35,511 bases of DNA. It comes from DYHD01 sp964411065 (GTDB taxonomy: Bacteria; Nitrospirota; Thermodesulfovibrionia; Thermodesulfovibrionales; Dissulfurispiraceae). The stretch lies in NCBI GenBank assembly GCA_964411065.1, contig CAYPJO010000013.1, forward strand, positions 1 through 35,511, given 5' to 3'. The notes beneath the pieces are model-generated. The model was not told where the DNA came from and did not search any database. It saw only the letters and a list, made by a program, of their open reading frames with translations. Below are positions 7,246-16,139 of this stretch, piece after piece. Positions within the stretch are counted from its first letter, which is position 1. Each line of letters starts with the position of its first letter. Both the position numbers and the translations under genes were made by a program.

Positions 7246-9381
7246 TCAGAATTTCATAATTTTTGGAGTTTTAAATCCCTTAAAATTATAGCAAATAAAA
7301 ATAGTAAAGTGTCGTAATAGTTTACCACTTTTATCATAAACTGTTAAAACCCTACTTTCAAAGTGATCGAAAGAGGTCATCATTTCCTGTGGCATATCCG
7401 ATATTCCCATTCTCACAAATATAGCATTTATTTTGACACCTCCCTTATTATCTTTAACATTTTCAATATAACTATTTAAATCTACCCAAAGGTCGTACTG
7501 GTTCATTCTTCTACCAAGATTGATGCAAAATGTTTTAGGCTGACTTTCTACATAAAAAGCCAGCTGACTTGAGACCTGATAACTATCTGAGATGATAACA
7601 ACTTCCCCTTTATCTGAGAGTGATCTCAGAATAACGCTCACTTCTTCCCCTAATTTCTTCCACCCCTTTAATCTTGAAGAAGGGTCTAACTTTATCGGTA
7701 GATTAAGCAAAGAGGGGTAATGGCTTATGGTAGTAGCTCCTAACGCAATCATTATTCCGAAAAGGCAGAGCATGTGTAACATACTAACTTTTTTGAATAT
7801 CAAGGCTTTCCTCTTAGAGTCTAAATAAAAAATCACAAATGCTATTATCCCGGTGATGTAAGCATGCATTGCCCAGTTTGCTTGAACTTTACTCTGAAGA
7901 CTTTTAATGAGAAAGAAAAAGAATATAGGGAAGGAAAAGAAAAGGAGAAAACTTTTTTTGATATCAGCCTTATCTATTTTAAAAAGATAATAAAACATTA
8001 TAAAGAAAATTACCGGGGTAATTACACCAATTTGAGATGCTAAAAACTCTAAAAAGCTTTTAAAGGATATTTGAAAACCCTCTGATAGACCAAGGTGACC
8101 TGCAGTATGTTTGAGAGTTACCCAATCATTTAGGGAATTCCATAAAAGTACAGGACTAAAGACTACTAAAGCTATGAAGATAGACAGATAGGGCAATGGG
8201 GTAAGAAGTAAGTTCCTCTTCTCCGTAAATAGTAAGAATAGCAAGCTACATAGGAAAAAGAAAAACATTGTATATTTAGTTAGTAAGCCACAGCCAGTTG
8301 CTAACCCTAAAAAAAACCAGAACCTATATTTGTTTATAAAGTTTTTAAAAGTGGAGTTTTCATTTTTGTTCTCATTAATGGCAAGCCAGAATGAATAGAG
8401 GGATAAAATCCAGAAAAAAATGAAAGGAGAGTCTATAGTAAAGATGATCCCAAAGGGAGCATAAAGAGGAATAATCTGAAAGATTGAAGCACCAAGAACG
8501 GCTAATCTTACGTCACTATACATTTTCCATATTAATTTATAGAGAAATAGGCTACTCAAAGCAGAAAATAGCACAGCCATAATCCTTATACCAAAAACAT
8601 TATCTCCAAAAAGGGATGTTCCAACATGGATAAGGTAACTAATCATGGGACCCTTTGAATAGTAGCTAAGATCAAGCCTTCTTGACCATTCCCAATAATG
8701 AGCCTCGTCAGGGCTTAAATCGAGGGGACCATTTAAAATATAGTAAATCCTAAAAATGCTCATAGCGAGGATCAGAAAAATTAGAAAGCCCTTTTCTGGA
8801 GCTATCTTCTTATTTAGGATTGTATGTTTTACAATAACGATGACAAAGATTGAAACAAGGGAGCCCAAGAGAGCGCCTGCTAATACATCTCCAGGATAAT
8901 GCACTCCCACATAGACTCTTGAAAAGCTAATTAATAGCGCAATTAATAAAAGGTATAAAAGTGCCCAAGGAGATATAATTTTTTTAGAGAAATAGAAAAT
9001 AGTTAATAATATTGCAAAGGCATTAGCTGAGTGGCTCGATGGCATAGATAATGATGATGTACAGCCAACTAATAGTTTTACATCTGTCAAACTAATACAA
9101 GGACGTGCTCTTCTAAATAGTTCTTTCAATTCATTAGTAAGCCAATCAGCTAAAAGGAATGCAAAAAAAGCAACGATGAGAGCAAATGTTGGAGAGTTTA
9201 AAAAAACCCATTTTCTCAAGATTACATTTCTTTGTTCTAACAAAAAGACATATATTAAAAAAGGCAATATAAGATAATATGTTTTATCACTAAGTAGAGG
9301 CATTAGGAAATCAAAAAGAGCGTTTGAGGTGCCCTGATTGATGATGTAAAAAAGGGCGATATCAAAATCTCTAAGATTCAA
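7246..9381 (-). CDS. Fusion of PAP2 phosphatase and ArnT/GT39-83-type glycosyltransferase
   Basis: A 711-residue polytopic membrane protein joining two enzymes. Residues 1-185 are a complete PAP2 lipid phosphatase: Lys86 and Arg93-Pro94 (KELFRRARP), PSSH at 114-117, and SRVYVGVHYPGD with Arg155, His161 and Asp165. Residues about 200-700 are a GT-C glycosyltransferase of the ArnT/PMT type, with the acidic catalytic motif at Asp225-Glu226 (LSPDEAHYW), many membrane helices and a soluble C-terminal domain. The start is TTG at 9379-9381: an in-frame stop lies five codons upstream, GAAAGG is at a suitable distance, and the N-terminus aligns with PAP2 proteins. The combination suggests transfer of a polyprenyl-linked sugar plus dephosphorylation of the lipid carrier or of lipid A. 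Confidence 0.9.
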   Translation of the reverse strand: MNLRDFDIALFYIINQGTSNALFDFLMPLLSDKTYYLILPFLIYVFLLEQRNVILRKWVFLNSPTFALIVAFFAFLLADWLTNELKELFRRARPCISLTDVKLLVGCTSSLSMPSSHSANAFAILLTIFYFSKKIISPWALLYLLLIALLISFSRVYVGVHYPGDVLAGALLGSLVSIFVIVIVKHTILNKKIAPEKGFLIFLILAMSIFRIYYILNGPLDLSPDEAHYWEWSRRLDLSYYSKGPMISYLIHVGTSLFGDNVFGIRIMAVLFSALSSLFLYKLIWKMYSDVRLAVLGASIFQIIPLYAPFGIIFTIDSPFIFFWILSLYSFWLAINENKNENSTFKNFINKYRFWFFLGLATGCGLLTKYTMFFFFLCSLLFLLFTEKRNLLLTPLPYLSIFIALVVFSPVLLWNSLNDWVTLKHTAGHLGLSEGFQISFKSFLEFLASQIGVITPVIFFIMFYYLFKIDKADIKKSFLLFFSFPIFFFFLIKSLQSKVQANWAMHAYITGIIAFVIFYLDSKRKALIFKKVSMLHMLCLFGIMIALGATTISHYPSLLNLPIKLDPSSRLKGWKKLGEEVSVILRSLSDKGEVVIISDSYQVSSQLAFYVESQPKTFCINLGRRMNQYDLWVDLNSYIENVKDNKGGVKINAIFVRMGISDMPQEMMTSFDHFESRVLTVYDKSGKLLRHFTIFICYNFKGFKTPKIMKF

Positions 9382-9418
9382 AGAGGAGCCCTTTCAAAAG
9401 GAGTGAGGCTGAAAAATA

Positions 9419-9502
9419 TGCCGAAGGCGGGACTCGAACCCGCACAGCCTTTCGGCTACCAGACCCTGAACCTGGCGCGTCTACCAATTCCACCACTTCG
9501 GC
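9419..9502 (-). tRNA. tRNA-Leu (anticodon CAG)
   Basis: The minus strand folds as a class II tRNA. The acceptor stem GCCGAAG pairs with CTTCGGC, the D arm contains GGTAGACGC, and the anticodon stem CCAGG/TCTGG encloses loop TTCAGGG, giving anticodon CAG. A long variable arm follows, and the T arm contains GGTTCGAGTCC. The discriminator base is A and no CCA is encoded, so CCA must be added after transcription. It lies between the fusion glycosyltransferase gene and the ABC exporter genes. Confidence 0.95.
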
Positions 9503-9668
9503 AATTTATATTATTATTTTAACATTATTTATATTTTACAACTTATGTAAAAACTTTCTGAACTAATTCAGTTATTGATTACCGATTGTGGGTAGCTTTG
9601 AATCAAACTTTTTTATGAATGCGTAGCCTTTCTAATATAAAGCGATATATCCTTTTTAAATTTTACTT

Positions 9669-10412
9669 CTATTCACTATATCTCTTTATTAGATGCGAGC
9701 CGTAGATAAAGAACCCTAAAGCATATATAATTAAAATACTCAACGACAAAAATCCTTCAAAGTCTGCTTCAGTCTTTCTGATTACAATATTAGTATGGGT
9801 CAAAGGGAATATATATATGATAGATTTAATCAAAAGAGGGAGTTTATCAATAGGAAAGAATGTTCCACTAAAGAAAGCCATCGGTAGAATAAAAAAGTTT
9901 GAGTAGGTAGCTGTATCTTCATGGGATCTTGTCTTCATGCCAGCAATTATACCTAAGGAAGCGAACATAAAACAGTTCAGTAAAAGTGCTATTATGAAAA
10001 AAGTGGTTATATTAAATTGGGGAGTAGATATATAACCTACAATGATTATAAGCATCGAAGCAAACAAACCTTTAGACATCCCAGCAAGCACCTCACCAAT
10101 CATTATTGAGGATGCTTTTATAGGTGCTTGAATATATATTTGAAAGGTTTTAAAGTATATCCTACTAAGGTTTAAATTGCTTGAGACCCATGTGTAGGAA
10201 TTATTCATAGAACTCATCGCTACCAAGCCTGGTAGTAAGAAGAAAAGATAGTCACCCCCTTCAATCCTAACATCTCTGCCTAAACCAAAACCAAAAGCAA
10301 GTAAATAAATTATTGGTATTACCATTGCGGAAAATATATAGCCGAGTCTGAGAAGCTTTCTACGAAAGTTTAACATTTCCCTCAGAAATATGGGATACCA
10401 ACTAAATCTCAT
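9669..10412 (-). CDS. ABC-2 type exporter permease (NodJ/DrrB-like)
   Basis: A 247-residue permease with about six membrane segments, of the ABC-2 family. The region near YLFFLLPGLVAMSSM, the conserved segment around MAFFSGTFFPIDKLP and the following FPLTHTNIVIRK place it with NodJ/DrrB-type permeases. I start it at ATG 10412 rather than the open 14 codons upstream, because AAAGGA sits just before this ATG, the ATG follows the stop of the ATPase gene directly, and the family usually starts with a short amphipathic segment such as MRFSWYPIFLRE. With the adjacent ATPase it would form an exporter; the substrate is unknown. Confidence 0.9.
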   Translation of the reverse strand: MRFSWYPIFLREMLNFRRKLLRLGYIFSAMVIPIIYLLAFGFGLGRDVRIEGGDYLFFLLPGLVAMSSMNNSYTWVSSNLNLSRIYFKTFQIYIQAPIKASSIMIGEVLAGMSKGLFASMLIIIVGYISTPQFNITTFFIIALLLNCFMFASLGIIAGMKTRSHEDTATYSNFFILPMAFFSGTFFPIDKLPLLIKSIIYIFPLTHTNIVIRKTEADFEGFLSLSILIIYALGFFIYGSHLIKRYSE

Positions 10413-10413
10413 A

Positions 10414-11259
10414 TCAAATCCTTTCGCCTGTAATCTTAATAAAGACATCTTCAAGGTTTGATTTTCTTATTGTCACAGAGCAGTTACTCAACTTAGATGA
10501 GAATTCATGAGCCTCTTGACGGCTCTTGAATATCTTTTGAGTTAAGTGTCCTTCTTCATCAATAATATCAACAACGTATCTTCCAACTATTGATTTAAGG
10601 TTATCAGGGGTATCTATAGCTATTAATCTTCCCTTTGATAAGATCCCAATAGTATCACATAAAGCTTCAGCTTCCTCAATATAGTGGGTAGTTATTATAA
10701 CTGTTCTTCCCTCTATTTTTGTTTTCCTAATCATGTCCCACATCTGCCTCCTTATTTGTGGATCCAGTCCTATTGTAGGCTCATCTAAAAATAGTATAGA
10801 AGGTTGAGGTAGTAAAGCTCTTGCAAGGAGAAGCCTTCTCTGCATTCCACCTGAAAAGTGATTAACTAAGGAATCTCTCCTATCCCATAACCCAACCATA
10901 CTTAATAGGTTCTGAATTTTTTTTTCTAAATTATCTACCTTATGTAACATGCCGTATATAAGCAAGTTTTCCCAAGCAGTCAGTTCTCTATCAAGGTTAT
11001 TTTCCTGTGGCACTACTCCTATTCTCTTTTTTATTTCTATTGGATTGGAATTTATATCAAATCCTTCAATAATACACTTACCGCTATCAGGTTTCGAGAG
11101 AGTTGTGAGTATCTTTATTATTGTGGTCTTTCCCGCACCATTCGGTCCTAAAAGACCAAAAACTGAACCTCTCTTTATCGAGAAAGAGACATTATCGATA
11201 GCTGTAATTTGACCTTTTGGAGTAGAATAAGTCTTTCTAAGCCCTTCTATTGTGATCAT
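10414..11259 (-). CDS. ABC exporter ATP-binding protein (NodI/DrrA-like)
   Basis: A 281-residue ATPase counted from ATG 11259. Walker A is GPNGAGKT, the Q loop is VVPQENNLD, the signature is SGGMQRR, Walker B is ILFLDEPTIGLD and the switch histidine is in TTHYIEEAE, so all catalytic elements are intact. The C-terminal extension of about 70 residues is typical of DrrA/NodI-type export ATPases. An alternative GTG start at 11286 adds nine residues; I prefer the ATG because relatives begin directly with the segment MITIEGLRKTY. The gene ends two bases before the start of its permease, so the pair forms one exporter. Confidence 0.92.
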   Translation of the reverse strand: MITIEGLRKTYSTPKGQITAIDNVSFSIKRGSVFGLLGPNGAGKTTIIKILTTLSKPDSGKCIIEGFDINSNPIEIKKRIGVVPQENNLDRELTAWENLLIYGMLHKVDNLEKKIQNLLSMVGLWDRRDSLVNHFSGGMQRRLLLARALLPQPSILFLDEPTIGLDPQIRRQMWDMIRKTKIEGRTVIITTHYIEEAEALCDTIGILSKGRLIAIDTPDNLKSIVGRYVVDIIDEEGHLTQKIFKSRQEAHEFSSKLSNCSVTIRKSNLEDVFIKITGERI

Positions 11260-12079
11260 AGCCTGTAAACCAAGAACTTTTATCACTCAGTTTAGTAAAA
11301 CAAATGGGTACGTCAAAAGCTAAAGCAAGCTTTTTAGTAGGTATGGAAAAATCAAAAGGGAGCTTAAAATTTAAAAACTTTGATCTCTTTTGTAACATAG
11401 AAGATTAAGGCAGAAAGCAAAGTACAAATTAAATTTTGACATTTATTTAATATGTTAACATTTTTTGAAGTATACTACTAAGAGTTTTACTTTAAAAAAG
11501 CAGGCTACCGTAGTAATAGATCATTATAAAAAATTAAGGGGTAATACATTAAAAGTTTTAAACATTGATGAATTAATTATACTCGTTAACTATAGTAGGA
11601 CTTCATCTGAATTTTTATTTCAGTAAATAGAGACTACGATTGCTTAGATTTTTGTTTAGTGTTTTAAATATGATTATTGCCCTTGCTTTTTGCTGATATT
11701 TGTGATTAAAAAAGATTTATCAAAGGTGGCTATAAAAGTTAGGTGTTATGCAAAAAAACTTTTATCAATTATTCTTTTTTTCTTTCGGGTTCACTGAATT
11801 TTTAATATTGCCAATCTCAGATAAGATAGGGAAATGACCATAATTAAGTATTAAAAAAAGCTTGTCATTACTAAAGTTTTCAATAATAATTCATTGTTAT
11901 AAATTAATAATAATTATTTATCTATGAAATTCTTGACAAAAGATTATCGGTATGGTAATGTTTTGACCGAGTTCTTTAATCAAAAGTACCATTAAAAGGT
12001 ACAGGGAAGTCTAAGAGGGATAATTTAATAAATTAATTAATTTAAGAGAAAATATTAGGGATGAAAGAGAGGGGTTTGT
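11260..12079. other. Long AT-rich intergenic region upstream of the ATP synthase operon
   Basis: About 820 bases separate the divergent ABC exporter and atp operons. No gene of usual size is present. A plus-strand frame at 11465-11626 could encode 53 residues from a TTG start, but it has no Shine-Dalgarno sequence and no recognisable domain. A short inverted repeat (AAAAGC, loop, GCTTTT) lies at 11315-11334. The 3' part holds the predicted atp promoter; the rest probably includes the exporter promoter and decayed sequence. Confidence 0.45.
11933..11961 (+). promoter_or_regulatory. Predicted promoter of the ATP synthase operon
   Basis: A perfect TTGACA at 11933-11938 is followed after 17 bp by TAATGT at 11956-11961, preceded by TGg (11953-11955), an extended -10 arrangement. 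Transcription would begin near 11968, leaving a leader of about 110 bases before the first atp gene. A weaker TTGACC (11963-11968) with TACCAT 18 bp downstream could be a second start. Assigned by eye only. Confidence 0.5.
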
Positions 12080-12499
12080 ATGTTAGAGTTTAACCAATGG
12101 TATTTTGTTCTGTTAGCAAATTTTATTATCTTATATTTTATTTTGAGTTCTTTATTGCTAAAGCCTTTAGCAAAGCTTTTCAAAGAACGTGAGGAGGCTA
12201 TAAGGAGTGCTCTTGAGGGAGCTAAGTCTATGAACGCTAAAAAAGACGACATGATTGCTCTGATGAATGCTGAACTTCAAGAAGCAAGAAAAAAAGCGAA
12301 AGAGATATATAATTCCTATCGAGAAGCAGGGCTGTCTCATCAAGCAGAAGTTCTCCGAAAAGCTGAGGAAGAGGCTGTAGCAATGATAGAAAAAGCACGA
12401 CAAGAATTGAAAGCAGAGACAGAAAAAGCAAGAGCTCTCTTAAGAGCAGATTTAGAAAACTTTTCAGAAGAAATAGTAAGAAAGTTGGTGAAAGTATGA
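12080..12499 (+). CDS. atpF': F1Fo ATP synthase subunit b' (first b-type subunit)
   Basis: A 139-residue b-type subunit of the Fo peripheral stalk. It has one N-terminal membrane helix (about 7-30) followed by a charged, alanine-rich helix of about 100 residues that would form a coiled coil with the second b subunit. It has only a short N-terminus, unlike the next gene. GAGGGG lies just upstream of its ATG. Its stop overlaps the start of the next gene by four bases (ATGA). Two different b subunits in tandem, b' then b, is the arrangement of lineages that make a heterodimeric stalk. It is the first gene of the operon. Confidence 0.9.
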   Translation: MLEFNQWYFVLLANFIILYFILSSLLLKPLAKLFKEREEAIRSALEGAKSMNAKKDDMIALMNAELQEARKKAKEIYNSYREAGLSHQAEVLRKAEEEAVAMIEKARQELKAETEKARALLRADLENFSEEIVRKLVKV

Positions 12500-13095
12500 G
12501 GAAAATGGTTTTACTACAAAGTTTAAGATTGATGAAAAATATATTAGTTTTAATGAGCTGTTTTTACCTTTTTATTCCTGTTTCATCAGTTTTTGCTGCA
12601 GGACCTGCTGTTGAAGAAGGTCCTATGGCATGGGTATGGCGTATTGTAAATTTTGCCATACTCGTTTTCCTTCTTGTAAAGTTTGCTGGTAAGCCTCTTA
12701 AGAATTTTTTAAAGCAAAGAACGGAGATGATCGAAAAAAGCATAAATGATGCTCAAGAGGCAAAAGAGATGTCTAAGAAAGCTCTTGAAGAAGTAGAGCA
12801 AAGGTTCCGACTCAAGGACAAAGAGATTGCAGAGATCTTAGAGATTGCTAAAGCATCTGGTGAAGAAGAGCAGAAACGTCTAATTGAAGATGCAGAAAGA
12901 TTGAAAACCAAGATTTTGGAGCAAGCTAAAGCAAATATAGATCATGAAATAAAGATGGCTAAAGAGGCTATAAAGGCCGAGGCGGTTGAAGAGGCTATTA
13001 AATTGTCAGAAGAAAAAATTAAAAACAGATTGACAAAGGAAGATCATGAAAAGATCTTACAAGATTCTATTAAATTATTAGGAGCGAGAAATTGA
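12496..13095 (+). CDS. atpF: F1Fo ATP synthase subunit b
   Basis: A 199-residue b subunit. Residues about 11-35 are a hydrophobic segment ending in VFAAGP that looks like a cleavable signal peptide, and a second membrane segment (about 45-65, WRIVNFAILVFLLVKF) is the usual b anchor. The rest is the long charged helix that contacts delta. A signal-like extra N-terminus is known for b subunits of several Deltaproteobacteria and relatives. The start is the ATG overlapping the previous stop. The gene overlaps atpH by four bases (TTGA). Confidence 0.93.
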   Translation: MRKMVLLQSLRLMKNILVLMSCFYLFIPVSSVFAAGPAVEEGPMAWVWRIVNFAILVFLLVKFAGKPLKNFLKQRTEMIEKSINDAQEAKEMSKKALEEVEQRFRLKDKEIAEILEIAKASGEEEQKRLIEDAERLKTKILEQAKANIDHEIKMAKEAIKAEAVEEAIKLSEEKIKNRLTKEDHEKILQDSIKLLGARN

Positions 13096-13631
13096 AAAAG
13101 GTAAAGGATGTTAAAAAATATGCTAAGTATTTTTTAAAATCGATTGATTTAGAAGAAGTGCCAAAGGCTGTAGAACAGTTAAAAACTATCGCTAACTTGC
13201 TTGAAAAGAATAAGAACTTCAAGACTCTTATGTTAAGTCCTCTTTTTAGTGAAGCAGAGCGTGAAAAGGCAATCGCTATCCTTTCCCATCAATTGAAGAT
13301 GTCTACTGAGGTTGCACAATATCTTCACTATCTCACAAAGTTAATGCTTATAGTCTCTCTCAATGATATTATTAAAGCTATAATTTCTCTATATATGGAG
13401 CAAAAGAAGAAGGCTAAGGCTGTAGTCATCACACCTATTGAAATTGGTAAGACTTTTGAGAAAGATTTGATAACAACTCTATCCCAAATAACAGGCAAAG
13501 AAGTCGAGGTTGAATATATTTTTGATCCATCGTTGTTAGGTGGCGTAAGGATACAGATCGGCAGTACAATGTATGATAGTAGTATAAAAGGCCAATTGGG
13601 GCTTTTAAAAGATAAGCTTATAAAGGGGTGA
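13092..13631 (+). CDS. atpH: F1Fo ATP synthase subunit delta
   Basis: A 179-residue delta (OSCP-like) subunit linking the b stalk to the top of F1. The N-terminal helical bundle begins with YAKYFLKSIDLEEV, and the C-terminal part has the conserved region ending DPSLLGGVRIQIG. Start TTG at 13092 is supported by AGGAGCGAG a few bases upstream and by overlap with the b stop. It lies 6 bases before atpA. Length and domain order are normal. Confidence 0.94.
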   Translation: MKKVKDVKKYAKYFLKSIDLEEVPKAVEQLKTIANLLEKNKNFKTLMLSPLFSEAEREKAIAILSHQLKMSTEVAQYLHYLTKLMLIVSLNDIIKAIISLYMEQKKKAKAVVITPIEIGKTFEKDLITTLSQITGKEVEVEYIFDPSLLGGVRIQIGSTMYDSSIKGQLGLLKDKLIKG

Positions 13632-13637
13632 GAAAAC

Positions 13638-15146
13638 ATGGAATTAAAGGTTGAGGAGATAAGTGAATATTTAAAAAAGCATATAACCGACTATGAAAAG
13701 AAGGTTGATGTTAGTGAAATAGGTGTAATCACTTATGTGGGTGACGGCGTTGCAAGAATATATGGTCTTGATAACTGCATGGCTTCAGAGATGCTCGAAA
13801 TGCCCAATGGCGTAGTTGGGATGGCGTTGAACCTTGAAGAGGACAATGTAGGTGCAATTCTTTTTGGCGATGACAAACTTGTAAAGGAAGGTGACTTAGT
13901 AAAAAGAACAGGGAGAGTTATGGAGACTCCCGCAGGAGAGGAATTGATAGGAAGGGTAGTTAATGCTATAGGACAACCTATTGATGGAAAGGGTCCAATA
14001 AACGCTAAACATTTTATGAAAGTTGATGTTGTTGCCCCTGGTATCATTAAAAGACAACCTGTTAATCAACCATTACAAACAGGCATCAAGGCTATCGATA
14101 GTATGATACCTATTGGTAGAGGGCAAAGAGAATTGATAATAGGTGACCGTCAGACTGGTAAGACTGCTATATTGCTCGATACAATTATTAACCAAAAGGG
14201 TGGCGATGTCGTTTGTATATATGTTGCAGTTGGACAGAGACGTTCAGCTATTGTTAGAGCTGTAAAATTGTTGGAAGAATATGGAGCTATGGATCACACT
14301 ATAGTAGTTGTAGCCACAGCAAGTGAGCCTGCCGCTATGCAATATATAGCTCCTTATGTTGGTTGTGCGATGGGAGAATATTTCAGAGATAATGGTAAAC
14401 ACGCCCTTGTATGTTATGATGACCTCACAAAACAAGCCCATGCTTATAGACAAATATCACTGATATTAAGACGTCCGCCTGCTCGTGAGGCATATCCTGG
14501 TGACGTATTTTATCTCCATTCAAGATTGCTTGAGAGAGCAGCAAAATTGTCCGATGCAGAAGGTGGGGGTTCGTTAACTGCTCTTCCTGTAATTGAGACA
14601 CAGGCAGGTGACGTATCAGGTTATATTCCCACCAATGTTATTTCAATCACTGATGGACAGATATATCTTGAACCAGAGTTATTCTATGCTGGTGTTAGAC
14701 CTGCTATTAACGTTGGATTGTCCGTCAGCCGTGTTGGTGGTGCAGCACAGACAAAGGCTATGAAGCAAGTTGCTGGTATGTTAAGGTTAGACCTTGCTCA
14801 ATATAGAGAATTGGCAGCTTTTGCACAGTTTGCATCAGATCTTGATAAGGCTACCCTTGCCCAATTGGAACGTGGTAAAAGAATGGTAGAGCTGTTAAAG
14901 CAGGATCAATATGTACCTATGCCTTTTGAAGATCAAGTTATGCTCATTTTTGCTGGAACACAAGGCTTTCTGGATGATTTGCCTGTTGAGAGCATAAGGG
15001 CTTTTGAAGATGGCTTTATAAAGTTCATAAGAACTAAAAAACAGGATGTCCGAAAAGAGCTTGCTGATAAAAAAGTCCTTGATGATGATTTAAGGGCAAA
15101 AATAACCGCGGCAATTCAAGAGTTTAAGAAGACATTTCAGGCGTAA
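13638..15146 (+). CDS. atpA: F1Fo ATP synthase subunit alpha
   Basis: The 502-residue non-catalytic nucleotide-binding F1 subunit. The N-terminal beta-barrel region (about 25-95), the Walker A motif GDRQTGKTA, the segment RRPPAREAYPGDVFYLHSRL and the catalytic-site arginine segment SVSRVGGAAQ are all present, and the C-terminal helical domain is complete. Length is typical. GGGGTG lies just upstream of its ATG. A 38-base gap precedes atpG. Confidence 0.98.
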   Translation: MELKVEEISEYLKKHITDYEKKVDVSEIGVITYVGDGVARIYGLDNCMASEMLEMPNGVVGMALNLEEDNVGAILFGDDKLVKEGDLVKRTGRVMETPAGEELIGRVVNAIGQPIDGKGPINAKHFMKVDVVAPGIIKRQPVNQPLQTGIKAIDSMIPIGRGQRELIIGDRQTGKTAILLDTIINQKGGDVVCIYVAVGQRRSAIVRAVKLLEEYGAMDHTIVVVATASEPAAMQYIAPYVGCAMGEYFRDNGKHALVCYDDLTKQAHAYRQISLILRRPPAREAYPGDVFYLHSRLLERAAKLSDAEGGGSLTALPVIETQAGDVSGYIPTNVISITDGQIYLEPELFYAGVRPAINVGLSVSRVGGAAQTKAMKQVAGMLRLDLAQYRELAAFAQFASDLDKATLAQLERGKRMVELLKQDQYVPMPFEDQVMLIFAGTQGFLDDLPVESIRAFEDGFIKFIRTKKQDVRKELADKKVLDDDLRAKITAAIQEFKKTFQA

Positions 15147-15184
15147 TTAAAAATCTTTAATGAAAACAAAGAGGAGATGAATAA

Positions 15185-16069
15185 ATGCCAACGCTAAGGG
15201 ATATTAGAAAACGGCTAAAGGCTATTGCATCAACTAAAAAAATCACTTCAGCGATGAAGATGGTAGCCGCGGCAAAATTAAGAAAAGTTCAAGATAGAAT
15301 GATCAATTTTCGCCCCTATGCTACTAAGATGGAGACTGTTTTAGCAGATTTAGCTCTTCTTACTACCGAAGCAGGGGGTCATCCGCTTCTAATTTGGAGA
15401 CCAAGAAAGAAGGTGGAGTTAGTGGTCATAACTTCTGATAGAGGGCTATGTGGTGCTTATAATTCAAACATTTTAAGGACTGCTTCTCAACAATTAGAAG
15501 CAATTAAGAAGGAAGGGGTAGAAGTATCTGTTAGCGTCGTTGGTAGAAAGGCTCGAGACTATTTTAAAAGAAGAAATGTTGCCATGAGAAGAACGTGGAC
15601 TGGTTTGTCTGGAAAGCTAACTTATTCAGATGCTCAGGGCATAGCTAAAGATATAGTAGATGCTTACGTTAGCGAGACAGTTGATGAGTTTATATTTATC
15701 TTTAGTGAGTTCAAATCTATGCTTGTGCAGAAACCTATTATAAAAAGACTTTTACCGATTGCAGAGATTGGTGAAGGGGAAGTAAGTAGTAAGACTTCTA
15801 CCTTAGGGACCTTTGAGTTTGAGCCTTCAAGAGAATTGCTATTTGAGAGACTGATGCCAAAGTATATAGAGATCCAAGTCTATAGAGCGTTGCTTGAATC
15901 GCAAGCTTCAGAAGAAGCAGCTAGAATGACAGCGATGGAGAATGCATCTAAGAACTGTGATGATCTCATAAAGAAGGTTACCCTTATCGCAAATAAAGTG
16001 AGACAAGCAAGTATAACGAAAGAGCTTATGGATATAGTTGGAGGAGTCGAGGCTTTAGAAAAATCATAA
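15185..16069 (+). CDS. atpG: F1Fo ATP synthase subunit gamma
   Basis: The 294-residue central rotor shaft. The N-terminal helix (LRDIRKRLKAIASTKKITSA) and the C-terminal helix (IANKVRQASITKELMDIVGG), which together form the shaft coiled coil, are both intact, and the middle domain contains SDRGLCGAYNSN. GAGGAG lies upstream of the ATG. A 70-base gap separates it from atpD. Confidence 0.97.
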   Translation: MPTLRDIRKRLKAIASTKKITSAMKMVAAAKLRKVQDRMINFRPYATKMETVLADLALLTTEAGGHPLLIWRPRKKVELVVITSDRGLCGAYNSNILRTASQQLEAIKKEGVEVSVSVVGRKARDYFKRRNVAMRRTWTGLSGKLTYSDAQGIAKDIVDAYVSETVDEFIFIFSEFKSMLVQKPIIKRLLPIAEIGEGEVSSKTSTLGTFEFEPSRELLFERLMPKYIEIQVYRALLESQASEEAARMTAMENASKNCDDLIKKVTLIANKVRQASITKELMDIVGGVEALEKS

Positions 16070-16139
16070 TGATAAAGAGGGAAATAGGATATATGAAAAA
16101 TAATGAAGAAATATAATATAAAGATTTAGGAGGAAAATA

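Noticed and set aside
10413..10454. Longer ABC permease N-terminus overlapping the ATPase gene
   Set aside because: The extra residues match nothing in the family, while ATG 10412 has AAAGGA upstream.
12167..12431. Minus-strand frames of 64 and 78 codons inside the b' subunit gene
   Set aside because: Complement of a charged helical coding sequence; leucine- and phenylalanine-rich translations typical of antisense frames.
16069..16116. Fifteen-codon frame starting in the atpG stop codon (TAATG)
   Set aside because: Too short to support as a gene and ends before the atpD Shine-Dalgarno sequence; most likely chance, though translational coupling cannot be excluded.
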